Source: Mycobacterium sp. E3198 (GTDB taxonomy: Bacteria; Actinomycetota; Actinomycetes; Mycobacteriales; Mycobacteriaceae). Taken from it: a DNA stretch of 64,000 nucleotides. The DNA is taken from NCBI RefSeq assembly GCF_001667015.1, contig NZ_LZIS01000001.1, positions 1 through 64,000 on the forward strand, in the 5' to 3' direction. The position numbers and the translations under genes are program-made. Below, in pieces: positions 54,696-63,961 of the stretch (position 1 is its first letter; the number at the start of each line of letters is the position of its first letter). The notes below the pieces were generated by a model. It was not told the DNA's origin. It ran no database searches and saw only the letters and a program-made list of their open reading frames with translations.

Positions 54696-55811
54696 CTAAA
54701 GATAGCCTGTCTGGTTCACCAGCCGCACCGAAGACGCTCCATCCGAATAGAACTCTGCGATGCTCAACGAGGCCAGGTCAAGATGCAGCCGGTACAGAAT
54801 GCCCGGACCGGCGTCCAGCGCCAGCCGCAGCAGCATCTTGATCGGGGTCACGTGCGACACGACCAGCACCGTGGCGCCCTGATGCGCGGCGACGATCCTC
54901 TCGCGCACCCGCAGCACCCGATCGAGCACCGCGTCGAAGCTTTCACCGCCCGGCGGCTTCGTCCTGGTGTCACGCAGCCAGCGGCGATGCAACTCCGGAT
55001 CACGCTCTGCCGCTTCGGCGAACGTCAGTCCCTCCCACGCCCCGAAATCGGTCTCGATCAAGTCCTCGTCGACGGCCACGTCCAAACCCAAAGCCTTCGC
55101 GGCCGCGGCCGCGGTGTCGTAGGCCCGCTGCAGCGGCGAGGAGACCACCGCGGCGATCCCGCCCCGCTGCGCCATGTATTGCGCCGCCGCCTCGGCCTGC
55201 TGACGCCCGGCGTCGGTGAGCGCCGGGTTGCCGCGCCCCGAGTAGCGGCGCTGCGCCGACAATTCGGTCTGCCCGTGCCGCAGCAGCAGCAGCCGCGTCG
55301 GGGTGCCGCGCGCCCCCGTCCAGCCGGGCGACGTCTTGGCCTGCACCGCCGCGCTTTTCGCGGACTCTGCGGCTGGCGGGTCGGCGCTTTCGACGCCGCC
55401 GTCGGCGACCGCCGCGGCATCCATCGCCTCGTTGGCCAACCGGTCCGCGTGCGAGTTGCGGTCCCGCGGAATCCACGTGTAGCCGATCCGGTCGAAACGC
55501 GAAGCCAGCTTGCGCGCCTGGGAATGGAGTTCGATGAGGTCGGGGTGTTTGACCTTCCACCGGCCGGACATCTGCTCCACCAACAGCTTCGAATCCAGGA
55601 AGACCTCGGCTTCGGTGGCGCCCACTTTGAGCGCGTCGTCCAAACCGGCGATCAGCCCACGGTATTCGGCGACGTTGTTGGTCGCGACGCCGATGGCCTG
55701 CTTGGCCTCGGCCAGCACGGTGGAGCGGTCCGCGCTGCGCACCACCGCGCCATACCCGGCCGGGCCGGGGTTGCCGCGCGATCCGCCGTCGGCCTCGATG
55801 ACGACTTTCAT
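54696..55811 (-). CDS. Bifunctional RNase HI / CobC-type phosphatase (Rv2228c-like)
   Basis: This 371-residue protein has an N-terminal RNase HI domain (about 1-130; acidic residues in IEADGGSRGNPG, NNVAEYRGL, FLDSKLLVEQ and NSHADRLANEA) and a C-terminal phosphoglycerate-mutase-type phosphatase (about 165-371; LLLLRHGQTE with the catalytic His). Its M. tuberculosis counterpart has been reported to remove RNA from hybrids and to act as an alpha-ribazole phosphatase in cobalamin synthesis. It overlaps the upstream zinc-ribbon gene by 4 bp (ATG at 55811). cobC and cobD in the same region support the cobalamin link. Confidence 0.92.
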   Translation of the reverse strand: MKVVIEADGGSRGNPGPAGYGAVVRSADRSTVLAEAKQAIGVATNNVAEYRGLIAGLDDALKVGATEAEVFLDSKLLVEQMSGRWKVKHPDLIELHSQARKLASRFDRIGYTWIPRDRNSHADRLANEAMDAAAVADGGVESADPPAAESAKSAAVQAKTSPGWTGARGTPTRLLLLRHGQTELSAQRRYSGRGNPALTDAGRQQAEAAAQYMAQRGGIAAVVSSPLQRAYDTAAAAAKALGLDVAVDEDLIETDFGAWEGLTFAEAAERDPELHRRWLRDTRTKPPGGESFDAVLDRVLRVRERIVAAHQGATVLVVSHVTPIKMLLRLALDAGPGILYRLHLDLASLSIAEFYSDGASSVRLVNQTGYL

Positions 55812-56545
55812 TTCTCGAACCCCTTGACCCGCAGCAGAATCGCACCGCATTCCGGGCAACGCACGAGCTCGTCCTCGGGGGCGGCCGAAATGCGGGACAG
55901 TTCACCGCGGCCGATCTCGATCCGGCAGGCCCCGCACCGATGCCCCAGCAACGGCCCGGCACCCGGGCCGCCGCCGGCCCGCTGGCGCTCGTAGAGGGCG
56001 GACAGGGCGGGATCCAGCGCCGCGGCGAGCGCGTCGCGCCGCGACGAATGCGCCTGGCGGGCCTCGTCGATCTCGGTGAGCGCGGCGTCGAGAGCCTGTT
56101 GCGCGGCGGCCAACTCGGACCGCAGCGCCTCGACCGCACCCTCGTCGGAGGTGACCTGCGCCTGCAGCTCCTCACGGTGCTCCATCACCTCGAGCAGGGA
56201 ATCCTCGAGACTGGTTTGACGCCGCAGCAGGGTCTCCAGCTCGTGCTGCAGGTCCGACAGTTGCTTGGCATCCGTGGCACCCGATGTGAGCATCGCGCGG
56301 TCCCGGTCCTCGCGCTGCCGCACCGCCTCGATCTCCGCCTCGAATCGCGACACCTGGGCGTCCAAGTCCTCGAGGGCAATTCGCGCCGCGCCCAGCCGGT
56401 CGCCGGCGGCGTTGTGCTCGGCCTGGACCCGCTCCAGCGCCTCTCGTTGCGGGAGGTGCGCGGCCCGGTGCGCGATGCGCGACAGCTCCGCGTCCAGCTT
56501 CGACAATTCGAGTAGCGAAACCTGCTGTGCCACCTCGGCTTTCAT
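55808..56545 (-). CDS. Coiled-coil zinc-ribbon protein (Rv2229c-like)
   Basis: A 245-residue protein, the same length as M. tuberculosis Rv2229c. About residues 1-195 are a long coiled coil of two heptad-rich helices ([52 protein letters not shown]). The C-terminus is a zinc ribbon with CGAC and CPEC (C4-type). The family, found beside NIF3 genes in many bacteria, may work in nucleic acid binding or metal delivery; function is not established. It overlaps the NIF3 gene start and the RNase H gene start by 4 bp each. Confidence 0.9.
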   Translation of the reverse strand: MKAEVAQQVSLLELSKLDAELSRIAHRAAHLPQREALERVQAEHNAAGDRLGAARIALEDLDAQVSRFEAEIEAVRQREDRDRAMLTSGATDAKQLSDLQHELETLLRRQTSLEDSLLEVMEHREELQAQVTSDEGAVEALRSELAAAQQALDAALTEIDEARQAHSSRRDALAAALDPALSALYERQRAGGGPGAGPLLGHRCGACRIEIGRGELSRISAAPEDELVRCPECGAILLRVKGFEK

Positions 56546-57681
56546 GACCGTCCTCCCCCGTCGTCGTAACCCAGATCCCATGGGTCGGTGCGGATGGGGC
56601 ACACCCGCACGGCCAGCGCCGCCCCGAAGCGCGACCGCAGCACGCCGGCGGCCTGCTCGCACCAGGGGAATTCGCTTGCCCAGTGCGCGACGTCGACCAG
56701 GGCCACGCCCGAGGCCCGGCGGTGTTCGTCGGCCGGGTGGTGCCGCAGGTCGGCCGTGACGTAGGCCTGCACGTCGGCGGCGGCCGCGGCCGCCAGCAGC
56801 GAGTCCCCGGCGCCGCCGCACACCGCGACCCGCGATACCGGCAGCTCCGGGTCGCCCGCCGCGCGCACGCCCCAGGAAGTCCGCGGCAACGCGGCCCCGA
56901 CGCGGGAGACGAAGTCGCGCAGCGGTTCCGGCCGCGCCAGCCGGCCGATGCGGCCCAGCCCGGCGCCGCTCGGCGGGGGCACCAGCGCAAAGATGTCGAA
57001 AGCGGGCTCCTCGTAGGGATGGGCGGCGCGCATCGCCGCCAGCACCGCGCCCCGGGCGCGTGCGGGCGCGACGACCTCGAACCGGTCCTCGGCCACCCGC
57101 TCGACGCTGCCGACGCTGCCGATCGCGGGCGAAGCCCCCTCGTGCGGCAGGAACTGCCCGACGCCCTCGACGCTCCAGCTGCAGTGCGAGTAGTCGCCGA
57201 TGTGCCCGGCGCCGGCCCCGAAAACGGCCTCCTGCACCGCTTCCGCGTTCTCGCGCGGCACGTAGACGACCCACTTGTCGAGATCGCCGGCCGCCGCGAG
57301 CGGTTCGAGCACCCCGTCGACGGTCAGCCCGAGGGCGTCGGCGAGCGCGTCGGACACGCCCGGCGCCGCGGAGTCGGCGTTGGTGTGCGCGGTGAACAGC
57401 GAACGCCCCGTTCGGATCAGGCGGTGCACCAGCGCGCCCTTCGGGGTGCTGGCCGCCACCGTGTCCGCGCCGCGCAGCAGCAGCGGGTGATGGGCCAGCA
57501 GCAGGCCGCCGTCGGGAACTTCGTCGACGACAGCGGGCGTCGCGTCCACGGCGACGGTCACCGAGTCCAGCGCGTCGTCGGGGTCGCCGCACACCAGGCC
57601 GACCGAATCCCACGCCTGGGCAAGCCGCGGCGGATACGCCTCGTCCAGCGCCTCGATCACGTCGGCCAGGCGCACCGTCAC
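56542..57681 (-). CDS. NIF3/DUF34-like metal-binding protein (Rv2230c-like)
   Basis: A 379-residue protein of the NIF3 family, equal in length to the M. tuberculosis homologue. Metal-binding histidines occur in [11 protein letters not shown] and in the C-terminal HWASEFPW and HHPADEHRR segments. A central insert (about 130-235, [17 protein letters not shown]) is the trimerisation-type domain found in long NIF3 proteins. Its function is debated (GTP cyclohydrolase-like folding, metal handling). GTG 57681 overlaps the stop of cobC by 4 bp, so the gene is coupled to it. Confidence 0.92.
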   Translation of the reverse strand: MTVRLADVIEALDEAYPPRLAQAWDSVGLVCGDPDDALDSVTVAVDATPAVVDEVPDGGLLLAHHPLLLRGADTVAASTPKGALVHRLIRTGRSLFTAHTNADSAAPGVSDALADALGLTVDGVLEPLAAAGDLDKWVVYVPRENAEAVQEAVFGAGAGHIGDYSHCSWSVEGVGQFLPHEGASPAIGSVGSVERVAEDRFEVVAPARARGAVLAAMRAAHPYEEPAFDIFALVPPPSGAGLGRIGRLARPEPLRDFVSRVGAALPRTSWGVRAAGDPELPVSRVAVCGGAGDSLLAAAAAADVQAYVTADLRHHPADEHRRASGVALVDVAHWASEFPWCEQAAGVLRSRFGAALAVRVCPIRTDPWDLGYDDGGGRS

Positions 57682-58709
57682 CGCGGCACCCCGGCGATCG
57701 CGTCGACCAGCTGCGGCCACTCGTCGCGCACCGCGGCCCGCAGGTACCGCTCGTCCAGGCCGACGAACGTATCGCAGCGTCGCACGGCAATCCCCTTGCG
57801 CTCCAGACGGTTTCGCAGCGAGGCCGCGTCCGCGCGCCGGAACAGGACGAACGGGGCCCGGCCGTCGACCACGTCGGCCCCCACCGAATCCAGGCCGGCC
57901 ACCATCTCGGCGCGCAACCGGGTCAGCCGCACCGCGCCGGCCGCCGCTTCCGCGACCGCCCGCGGGTCACAACAGGCCGCGATGGCCGTCAGCTGCAGCG
58001 TCCCCACCGGCCAGTGCGCGCGCCGCGCCGTGAGCCGCGCCAGCAGCTCCGGGGCGCCCAGCGCGTAGCCCACCCGCAGCCCGGCCAGCGCCCACGTCTT
58101 GGTCAGGCTGCGCAGCACCAGCACGTCGGGCAGCGGATCGCCGGCCAGTGACTCCGGCTCGCCGGGAACCGCGTCGGCGAACGCCTCGTCGACCACCAGA
58201 ATGCGGCCGGGCCGGCGCAGCGCGAGCAGTTGTTCGCGCGAGTGCAGCACCGAGGTGGGGTTGGTCGGGTTGCCCACCACCACCAGGTCGGCGTCGTCGG
58301 GCACGCGCGCGCCGTCGAGGCGGAACGGCGGCTCGAGCACGACGTGCTCGACGGGCACCCCGGCCGCGCCCAGCGCCACGGCCGGCTCGGTGAACGCCGG
58401 CGCCACGATCGCCGCCCGCGCCGGGCGCAGGTGGGGCAGCAAGGCGAACCCCTCCGCCGCGCCGGCCAGCGGCAGCACCTCGTCGCGGGTGCGGCCGTGC
58501 CGTGCGGCGGCCGCGTCCTGGGCCCGGTGCACGTCCGGCAGGCCCGGGTAGCCCGCCAGGTCCGGCAGCCGCTCGGCCAGCCGCCGCGTCAGCCACTCCG
58601 GCGGTTGGGCGTGCCGGACGTTGACGGCGAAATCGAGCATCCCGGGCGCCGCGGCCTGATCGCCGTGATAGCGGGCCGCCGCAGGCGGGCTCGGGTTCAG
58701 AGTCGCCAT
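57678..58709 (-). CDS. cobC: CobC-type threonine-phosphate decarboxylase-like aminotransferase
   Basis: A 343-residue fold type I PLP protein. Motifs include [18 protein letters not shown] and the PLP-lysine region [15 protein letters not shown] with K204. In cobalamin synthesis, CobC/CobD-type enzymes provide the (R)-1-amino-2-propanol phosphate side chain. It lies first in a four-gene overlapping chain with the NIF3, zinc-ribbon and RNase H/phosphatase genes. ATG 58709 (MATLNPSPP) was chosen. The divergent ptkA gene begins 13-82 bp away depending on its start. Confidence 0.88.
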   Translation of the reverse strand: MATLNPSPPAAARYHGDQAAAPGMLDFAVNVRHAQPPEWLTRRLAERLPDLAGYPGLPDVHRAQDAAAARHGRTRDEVLPLAGAAEGFALLPHLRPARAAIVAPAFTEPAVALGAAGVPVEHVVLEPPFRLDGARVPDDADLVVVGNPTNPTSVLHSREQLLALRRPGRILVVDEAFADAVPGEPESLAGDPLPDVLVLRSLTKTWALAGLRVGYALGAPELLARLTARRAHWPVGTLQLTAIAACCDPRAVAEAAAGAVRLTRLRAEMVAGLDSVGADVVDGRAPFVLFRRADAASLRNRLERKGIAVRRCDTFVGLDERYLRAAVRDEWPQLVDAIAGVPR

Positions 58710-58791
58710 CCGTGAAACATTAGTGGGCCGCCGCGGACGCGTGGCGGGAACACCGTCGCAGCAGGACGCGGGCATCGAGGACAATGGTGAG

Positions 58792-59454
58792 GTGACAGGC
58801 ACGATCGCGGGGACTCCGCAGCTGGTGATCTTCGATCTCGACGGCACGCTGACCGACTCGGCGGAGGGCATCGTGGCCAGCTTCCTGCACGCGCTCGAGC
58901 ACGTCGGGGCGGCCGTACCGGAGGGCGATTTGGCCGCGCATATCGTCGGCCCGCCGATGGACGACACCTTCCGCACCATGTTCGGCGAGTCCGCCGAGGA
59001 GGCGATCACCGCGTTTCGGGCCGAGTACGGCGCCCGCGGGTGGGCGATGAACACGCTGTTCGACGGCATCGAGCCGCTGCTGGCCGACCTGCGCGCCGCC
59101 GGGGTCCGGCTGGCCGTGGCCACCTCGAAGCTGGAGCCGACGGCGCGACGCATCCTCGCCCATTTCGGGCTGGACCGGCACTTCGAGGTCATCGCCGGCG
59201 CGGCCCCCGACGGCTCCCGCAAGAGCAAGGAGGAGGTGCTGGCCCACGCGCTGGCGCAGCTCCAGCCGCTGCCCGAGCGGGTGCTAATGGTCGGCGATCG
59301 CAGCCACGACGTGCACGGCGCGGCCGCGCACGGCATCGACACCGTGGTGGTCGGCTGGGGCTACGGGCGCGACGACTTTCACGAGGGATACAGCGTGACC
59401 GGCATGACCCACGCCGCGACCATCGACGAACTGCGGAGGGAGCTCGGTGTCTGA
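58792..59454 (+). CDS. ptkA: HAD-type protein PtkA (tyrosine kinase partner of PtpA)
   Basis: This HAD-fold protein has about 220 residues with the GTG start at 58792, or about 243 if translation starts at GTG 58723. The Asp-box is FDLDGTLTDSAEG (D15, D17), followed by the cap helix and the C-terminal VMVGDRSHDVHGAAAHG. M. tuberculosis PtkA is reported to phosphorylate PtpA; its longer N-terminal extension (about 75-80 residues) is largely missing here. Its stop overlaps the ptpA start by 8 bp, so the two are translationally coupled. Confidence 0.85.
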   Translation: MTGTIAGTPQLVIFDLDGTLTDSAEGIVASFLHALEHVGAAVPEGDLAAHIVGPPMDDTFRTMFGESAEEAITAFRAEYGARGWAMNTLFDGIEPLLADLRAAGVRLAVATSKLEPTARRILAHFGLDRHFEVIAGAAPDGSRKSKEEVLAHALAQLQPLPERVLMVGDRSHDVHGAAAHGIDTVVVGWGYGRDDFHEGYSVTGMTHAATIDELRRELGV

Positions 59455-59938
59455 ACCGCTGCACGTCACCTTCGTCTGCACCGGCAACATCTGCCGCTCG
59501 CCGATGGCCGAGAAGGTCTTCTCCGACCAGCTGCAGCGGCGCGGCCTGGGCGACGCGGTGCGGGTGACCAGCGCCGGCACCGGCAACTGGCATGTCGGCA
59601 GTTGCGCCGACGACCGGGCCGCCCGCGTGCTGCGCGCCCACGGCTATTCCACCGCCCACTGCGCCGCGCAGCTGAACGACGACCACCTGGCGGCCGACCT
59701 GGTGGTGGCCCTGGGCCGCAACCACGTCCGGATGTTGCGCCAGCTCGGCGTCGACGAGGACCGGATCCGGATGCTGCGCTCGTTCGACCCGCGCTCGGGC
59801 GCCCACGTCCTCGACGTCGAGGATCCGTACTACGGTGACCCCGAGGACTTCGAGGACGTGTTGGCCGTCATCGAGGCCGCCCTGCCCGGCCTGCACGACT
59901 GGGTCGACGAGCGGCTCGCGGAGAACGGGTACGGCTGA
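59447..59938 (+). CDS. ptpA: Low-molecular-weight protein tyrosine phosphatase PtpA
   Basis: At 163 residues this equals M. tuberculosis PtpA, a secreted phosphatase that acts on host VPS33B and on PtkA. The P-loop is CTGNICRS (C11-R17) and the general acid lies in DVEDPYYGD (D126 in the M. tuberculosis numbering). GTG 59447 has a GGAGGGAG Shine-Dalgarno at 59435-59442 that lies inside the ptkA 3' end. SURF1 follows with a 1-bp overlap. Whether the protein is secreted here is not visible. Confidence 0.95.
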   Translation: MSEPLHVTFVCTGNICRSPMAEKVFSDQLQRRGLGDAVRVTSAGTGNWHVGSCADDRAARVLRAHGYSTAHCAAQLNDDHLAADLVVALGRNHVRMLRQLGVDEDRIRMLRSFDPRSGAHVLDVEDPYYGDPEDFEDVLAVIEAALPGLHDWVDERLAENGYG

Positions 59939-60747
59939 TGCGCCGGCTGGCATTTTTGCTGCGGCCGGGCTGGATAGCGCTGGCCCTGGTGGTCGTCGCC
60001 TTCACCTACCTGTGCTTCGTGGTGCTCGCGCCCTGGCAACTGGGGAAGAACACCCGGACCTCCCGGGAGAACCACCAGATCGAGGTCTCCCTGAACACCC
60101 CGCCGGTGCCGGTGAAAACGTTGCTGCCGCAGCAGGATTCGTCGGCTCCGGGCGCGCAGTGGCGCCGGGTCACGGCGACCGGCCATTACCTGCCCGACGT
60201 CCAGGTGCTGGCCCGCCTGCGGGTCGTGGAGGGCGACCCGGCGTTCGAGGTGCTGGCCCCCTTCGTCGTCGACGACGGGCCCACCGTGCTGGTGGACCGC
60301 GGCTACGTCCGGCCCGAGCAGGGCTCACACGTCCCCCCGATCCCCCGCCCGCCGGCCGAACCGGTGACGCTGACGGCCCGGCTCCGCGACTCCGAGCCCA
60401 CCGCGGCGGGCAAGGACCCCTTCGTCGTCGACGGCGTGCAACAGGTGTATTCGATCAACACCCGGCAGGTCGCGGCGCTGACCAGGATCCCGCTGGCCGG
60501 GTCGTATCTGCAGTTGGTCGAGGACCAGCCCGGCGGCCTGGGCGTGATCGGCATCCCGCACCTGGACGCCGGGCCGTTCCTGTCGTACGGCATCCAGTGG
60601 ATTTCGTTCGGCATCGTCGCGCCGATCCTGTTGGGCTACTTCGTTTATTCCGAGATCCGCGTCCGGCGCCGGGAGAGGCAGGCGGCGCCGGAGGCCCCGA
60701 CGACCGTCGAGGAGAAGCTCGCCGACCGCTACGGCCGGCGCCGGTAG
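59938..60747 (+). CDS. SURF1-family cytochrome oxidase assembly protein
   Basis: A 269-residue protein with the SURF1 layout: an N-terminal membrane segment (about 5-28; WIALALVVVAFTYLCFVVLAPWQ), a large extracytoplasmic domain (VLARLRVVEGDPAFEVLAPF, VLVDRGYVRP), and a C-terminal membrane segment (about 220-240). SURF1 proteins help assemble cytochrome c oxidase, here probably of the aa3-bcc supercomplex. It overlaps the ptpA stop by 1 bp (TGATG). Matches M. tuberculosis Rv2235. Confidence 0.92.
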   Translation: MRRLAFLLRPGWIALALVVVAFTYLCFVVLAPWQLGKNTRTSRENHQIEVSLNTPPVPVKTLLPQQDSSAPGAQWRRVTATGHYLPDVQVLARLRVVEGDPAFEVLAPFVVDDGPTVLVDRGYVRPEQGSHVPPIPRPPAEPVTLTARLRDSEPTAAGKDPFVVDGVQQVYSINTRQVAALTRIPLAGSYLQLVEDQPGGLGVIGIPHLDAGPFLSYGIQWISFGIVAPILLGYFVYSEIRVRRRERQAAPEAPTTVEEKLADRYGRRR

Positions 60748-60756
60748 CCCGACCTA

Positions 60757-60854
60757 TCGTGTGCGGTGAGGGCTTTCAGTGTGCGCTGAGGGCCCGAAAA
60801 TCGCGCTCATCCCGCCCTACCGGCACGCTCGACGCCCTACTTGCACACTCGATG
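60757..60854. repeat. GTGTG-type intergenic repeat, copy C (overlaps the cobD 3' end)
   Basis: The plus strand opens CGTGTGCGGTG, continues AGGGCTTTCAGTGTGCGCTG and ends TTGCACACTCGATG. The core matches the reverse strand of copies A and B. It lies between the SURF1 stop and the cobD stop and extends about 78 bp into the cobD reading frame. Confidence 0.6.
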
Positions 60855-61759
60855 CCGGCCAGCAGCCCGACGGACAGCGCGGCGGCGGCCTGCACGGCCC
60901 GCGACAGGGCCACCGCGCGCCGCAGGTCGGCCACCGCGGGCGGCCGCCCGTCGCCGAGGGTGGGCCGGATCTGCAGCTCGTGGCGGTACTGGGTGGGCCC
61001 GCCGAGCCGAACGCCCAGCGCCCCGGCGAAGGCCGCCTCGACCACGCCGGCGTTGGGGCTGGGGTGCCGGGCCGCGTCGCGGCGCCAGGCGCGCAGCGCG
61101 CCCGCCGGGGATCCGCCGACGACGGGCGCGCACAGCACCACCAGCGTGGCGGTCGCCCGCGCGGCGGCATAGTTGGCCAGGTCGTCCAATCGTGCTGCGG
61201 CCCAACCGAATCGCCGGTAGCGCGGCGAGCGGTGGCCGATCATCGAATCCAGCGTGTTGATGGCGCGGTAGGCCAGCACCGCGGGCGCGCCGGCGGCGGC
61301 CGCCCACAGCAGCGGCGCTACCTGGGCGTCGGATGTGTTCTCCGCGACCGATTCCAGCGCCGCGCGCGTCAGACCGGCGGCGTCGAGGGGTGCCGGGTCG
61401 CGCCCGCACAGTGACGGCAGCAGCCGCCGGGCGGCGCCGACGTCGTCGCGCTCCAGCAGTTGCGACATCTCCAGGCCGGTGCGCGCCAACGACGTTCCGC
61501 CCAGGCATACCCACGTGGCGGCGGCGGTGGCCGCAACGGGCCGGCGCGCGGCGCCGACGCTCACCAGCGTCACAGCACCGACGAGCGCGCCCACGTGCAG
61601 CGCCCCGGCGGCCTTCGAATCGCGGTAGGTGAGGCGCTCCAGCGCCGCGGCCGCCCGGCCGAACAGCGCGACGGGGTGCCCCCGTTTCGGGTCGCTCAGG
61701 GCGAGGTCGGCCGCGAACCCGGCCAGCACGCCGACCACCCGGGTCCGCCTCGCACACAC
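60776..61759 (-). CDS. cobD: Adenosylcobinamide-phosphate synthase CobD (CbiB)
   Basis: An integral membrane enzyme that attaches aminopropanol (phosphate) to adenosylcobyric acid. The 327-residue protein carries the family motifs DPKRGHPVALFGRA, the RDPAPLDAAGLTRAALESVAENTSD block and RHPSPNAGVVEAAFAGALGVRLGG. The last 26 or so residues (from about IECASRASS on) are encoded by an intergenic repeat element and do not resemble the M. tuberculosis C-terminus (313 residues). Start GTG 61759. It converges on the SURF1 gene. Confidence 0.9.
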   Translation of the reverse strand: MCARRTRVVGVLAGFAADLALSDPKRGHPVALFGRAAAALERLTYRDSKAAGALHVGALVGAVTLVSVGAARRPVAATAAATWVCLGGTSLARTGLEMSQLLERDDVGAARRLLPSLCGRDPAPLDAAGLTRAALESVAENTSDAQVAPLLWAAAAGAPAVLAYRAINTLDSMIGHRSPRYRRFGWAAARLDDLANYAAARATATLVVLCAPVVGGSPAGALRAWRRDAARHPSPNAGVVEAAFAGALGVRLGGPTQYRHELQIRPTLGDGRPPAVADLRRAVALSRAVQAAAALSVGLLAGIECASRASSVPVGRDERDFRALSAH

Positions 61760-61797
61760 CCGGGCAGCGTCTCATACCCGCTCCCGCAGGGACCGGG

Positions 61798-61938
61798 CTA
61801 GATGGCCAATACGGCGGCCACGATCACGACGACGATCAGCAGGCCGACCACCCACCACAGCAGGGCGTCGGGGTCGGCGGTCGGCGACAGGTTGGGCGGG
61901 CGGGCCAGCGGCCGCGGGTTGCCCGGATGAGCACTCAT
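61798..61938 (-). CDS. 46-residue single-pass membrane protein
   Basis: This small open frame starts at ATG 61938 (MSAHPGNPRPLARP) and has a Pro-rich N-terminus, then LSPTADPDALLWWVVGLLI and a hydrophobic C-terminal helix VVVIVAAVLAI ending at TAG 61798. The composition is that of a typical mycobacterial tail-anchored peptide. No strong Shine-Dalgarno precedes it. The start lies 39 bp before cobD in the same orientation, so a cotranscribed leader gene is likely. Confidence 0.6.
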   Translation of the reverse strand: MSAHPGNPRPLARPPNLSPTADPDALLWWVVGLLIVVVIVAAVLAI

Positions 61939-62015
61939 CGCCCACGTCTGCCCACTTTCGGGCGAAAAATAACCTCCCGCCGTGGTGTACTCGAGTCCAT
62001 GAGGGGTAATCCGCG

Positions 62016-62831
62016 ATGAAGCGGCCCGCCACCCGGATCGCCGATCTGCTGAACCCGGCGGCGATGTTGTTGCCCGCGGCGAACGTGATCATGCAGCTGT
62101 CCCTGCCCGGTGTGGGCTATGGCGTCCTGGAAAGCCCGGTGGACAGCGGCAACGTCTACAAACATCCGTTCAAGCGCGCCCGCACCACCGGGACCTACCT
62201 GGCGGTGGCGGCCATCGGGACCGAATCCGATCGGGCCCTGATCCGCGGCGCCGTGGACGTCGCGCACCGGCAGGTTCGCTCGACGCCGTCAAGTCCGGTG
62301 TCCTACAACGCCTTCGACCCCAAGCTGCAGCTGTGGGTGGCGTCCTGCCTGTACCGCTATTTCGTTGAGCAGCACGAGTTTTTGCACGGGCCGCTGGATG
62401 ACGCCACCGCCGACGCCGTCTACCGCGACGCCAAGCGGTTGGGCACCACACTGCAGGTGCCCGAGCGCATGTGGCCGCCGGACCGCGCCGCGTTCGACGA
62501 GTACTGGAAGCGCTCCCTCGACGAGCTGCGCATCGACCCGCCCGTACGGGAGCACCTGCGCGGGGTGGCGTCGATGGCGTTCCTGCCGTGGCCGCTGCGG
62601 GTCCTGGCGGGGCCGTTCAACCTGTTCGCGACGACGGGATTCCTGGCCCCCGAGTTCCGAGCGATGATGCGGCTGGAGTGGTCGCAGGCCCAGCAGCGCC
62701 GGTTCGAGTGGCTGCTGGCCGCGCTGCGGCTGGCCGACCGGCTGATCCCGCACCGGGCGTGGCTCTTGGGGTATCAGGTTTACCTGTGGGACATGCGCTT
62801 TCGCGCACGCCGGGGCTGGCGCATCGTCTAG
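62016..62831 (+). CDS. DUF2236 oxygenase MpaB-like protein (Rv2237-like)
   Basis: A 271-residue protein of the DUF2236 family, which has a heme/oxygenase-like helical fold in MpaB/Lcp-type members. It shows VVMQLSLPG-like [54 protein letters not shown] and the conserved His residues in VEQHEFLHG. Similar to M. tuberculosis Rv2237 in position and size. ATG 62016 follows GAGGGG (62001-62006). The reaction is unknown. Confidence 0.85.
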   Translation: MKRPATRIADLLNPAAMLLPAANVIMQLSLPGVGYGVLESPVDSGNVYKHPFKRARTTGTYLAVAAIGTESDRALIRGAVDVAHRQVRSTPSSPVSYNAFDPKLQLWVASCLYRYFVEQHEFLHGPLDDATADAVYRDAKRLGTTLQVPERMWPPDRAAFDEYWKRSLDELRIDPPVREHLRGVASMAFLPWPLRVLAGPFNLFATTGFLAPEFRAMMRLEWSQAQQRRFEWLLAALRLADRLIPHRAWLLGYQVYLWDMRFRARRGWRIV

Positions 62832-63961
62832 CGCACCGTCGCGAAGAACGCCCGCACGTCGTCGACGAACAGCTCCGGCTGCTCGAACGCGGCGAAATGG
62901 CCGCCGCGCGGCATGTCCGTCCAGTGGGTGATGTTGTACACCGGCTCGCACCAGCTGCGCGGCGCCTTCAGCAGCTCGCCCGGGAAAGCGCTGACGCCGG
63001 TGGGCAATTCGACCCGGTCCGCCTGACCGAAGACCCGGAAGCTTTCCCAGTACAGCCGGGCCGACGACGCGCCGGTGGCGGTCACCCAGTACACCATCAC
63101 GTTGTCCAGCAGCTCGTCGCGGCTGAACACGTTCTCGGGGTGCCCGTCGCAATCGGCCCACGCCCAGAACTTCTCGACGATCCACGCCAGCTGCCCCACC
63201 GGCGAATCGACCAGCCCATAGCCCAGCGTTTGCGGCCGGGTGGACTGCTGCTTGGAATAGCCGGTGCCCCACTTGCGGTGCTCGGCCATCGAGGCCAGCG
63301 CGCGTTGCTCCTCCGGAGTCGGGTTGGCCAGCGACTCCTGGGTGGGCCGACCTATCGGCATGTTCAGGTGAATGGCCGCGCAGTGGCCGCGGTTTCGGCC
63401 GATCTGGGTAGTGACCGCGGCGCCCCAGTCGCCGCCCTGCGCGCCGTAGCGGTCGTAGCCCAGACGCAGCATGAGCGTCTCCCAGGCGTCGGCGATCTTC
63501 TCCACGCCCCAGCCGGTGCGGGTGGGCTTGCCGGAGAACCCGTACCCCGGAAGCGACGGGCACACGACGTGAAAGGCGTCCTCGGCGCGCCCGGACGCCG
63601 GGTTGGTCAGCGGCTCAATCACCTTGTGGAACTCCACGATTGAGCCCGGCCAGCCGTGCGTGATCAGCAGCGGGAAGGCGCCGTCGTGCGGCGAGCGCTG
63701 GTGGATGAAGTGAATGTCGAGGCCGTCGATGTCGGTGGTGAACTGGTCGAAGCGGTTGAGGGCGGCCTCGCGGGAGCGCCAGTCGTATGCGCCGGCCCAG
63801 TAGTCGGCCAGCTGGCGGGTGTAAGCCAACGGGATGCCCTGGCTCCAGTCGTCGACGCATTCGGCTTCCGGCCATCGCGTGCGCTGCAGGCGCGAGCGCA
63901 GGTCTTCCAGGGCGTCGTCGGAGACGTCGATGCGAAACGGCAGCACGGGTTGGTCGTCCAC
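62828..63961 (-). CDS. Epoxide hydrolase (EHN-type alpha/beta hydrolase)
   Basis: This 377-residue enzyme has the N-terminal EHN domain (about 1-110; [18 protein letters not shown] and TRWPEA) that marks the microsomal-type epoxide hydrolases, followed by the alpha/beta-hydrolase core: HGWPGS (oxyanion), nucleophile D178 in GGDWGAAVT and the C-terminal histidine in [10 protein letters not shown]. It should open an epoxide to a diol. GTG 63961 is the start. It converges on the DUF2236 gene with a 4-bp stop overlap. Its N-terminal type differs from EphD earlier in the window. Confidence 0.92.
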   Translation of the reverse strand: MDDQPVLPFRIDVSDDALEDLRSRLQRTRWPEAECVDDWSQGIPLAYTRQLADYWAGAYDWRSREAALNRFDQFTTDIDGLDIHFIHQRSPHDGAFPLLITHGWPGSIVEFHKVIEPLTNPASGRAEDAFHVVCPSLPGYGFSGKPTRTGWGVEKIADAWETLMLRLGYDRYGAQGGDWGAAVTTQIGRNRGHCAAIHLNMPIGRPTQESLANPTPEEQRALASMAEHRKWGTGYSKQQSTRPQTLGYGLVDSPVGQLAWIVEKFWAWADCDGHPENVFSRDELLDNVMVYWVTATGASSARLYWESFRVFGQADRVELPTGVSAFPGELLKAPRSWCEPVYNITHWTDMPRGGHFAAFEQPELFVDDVRAFFATVR

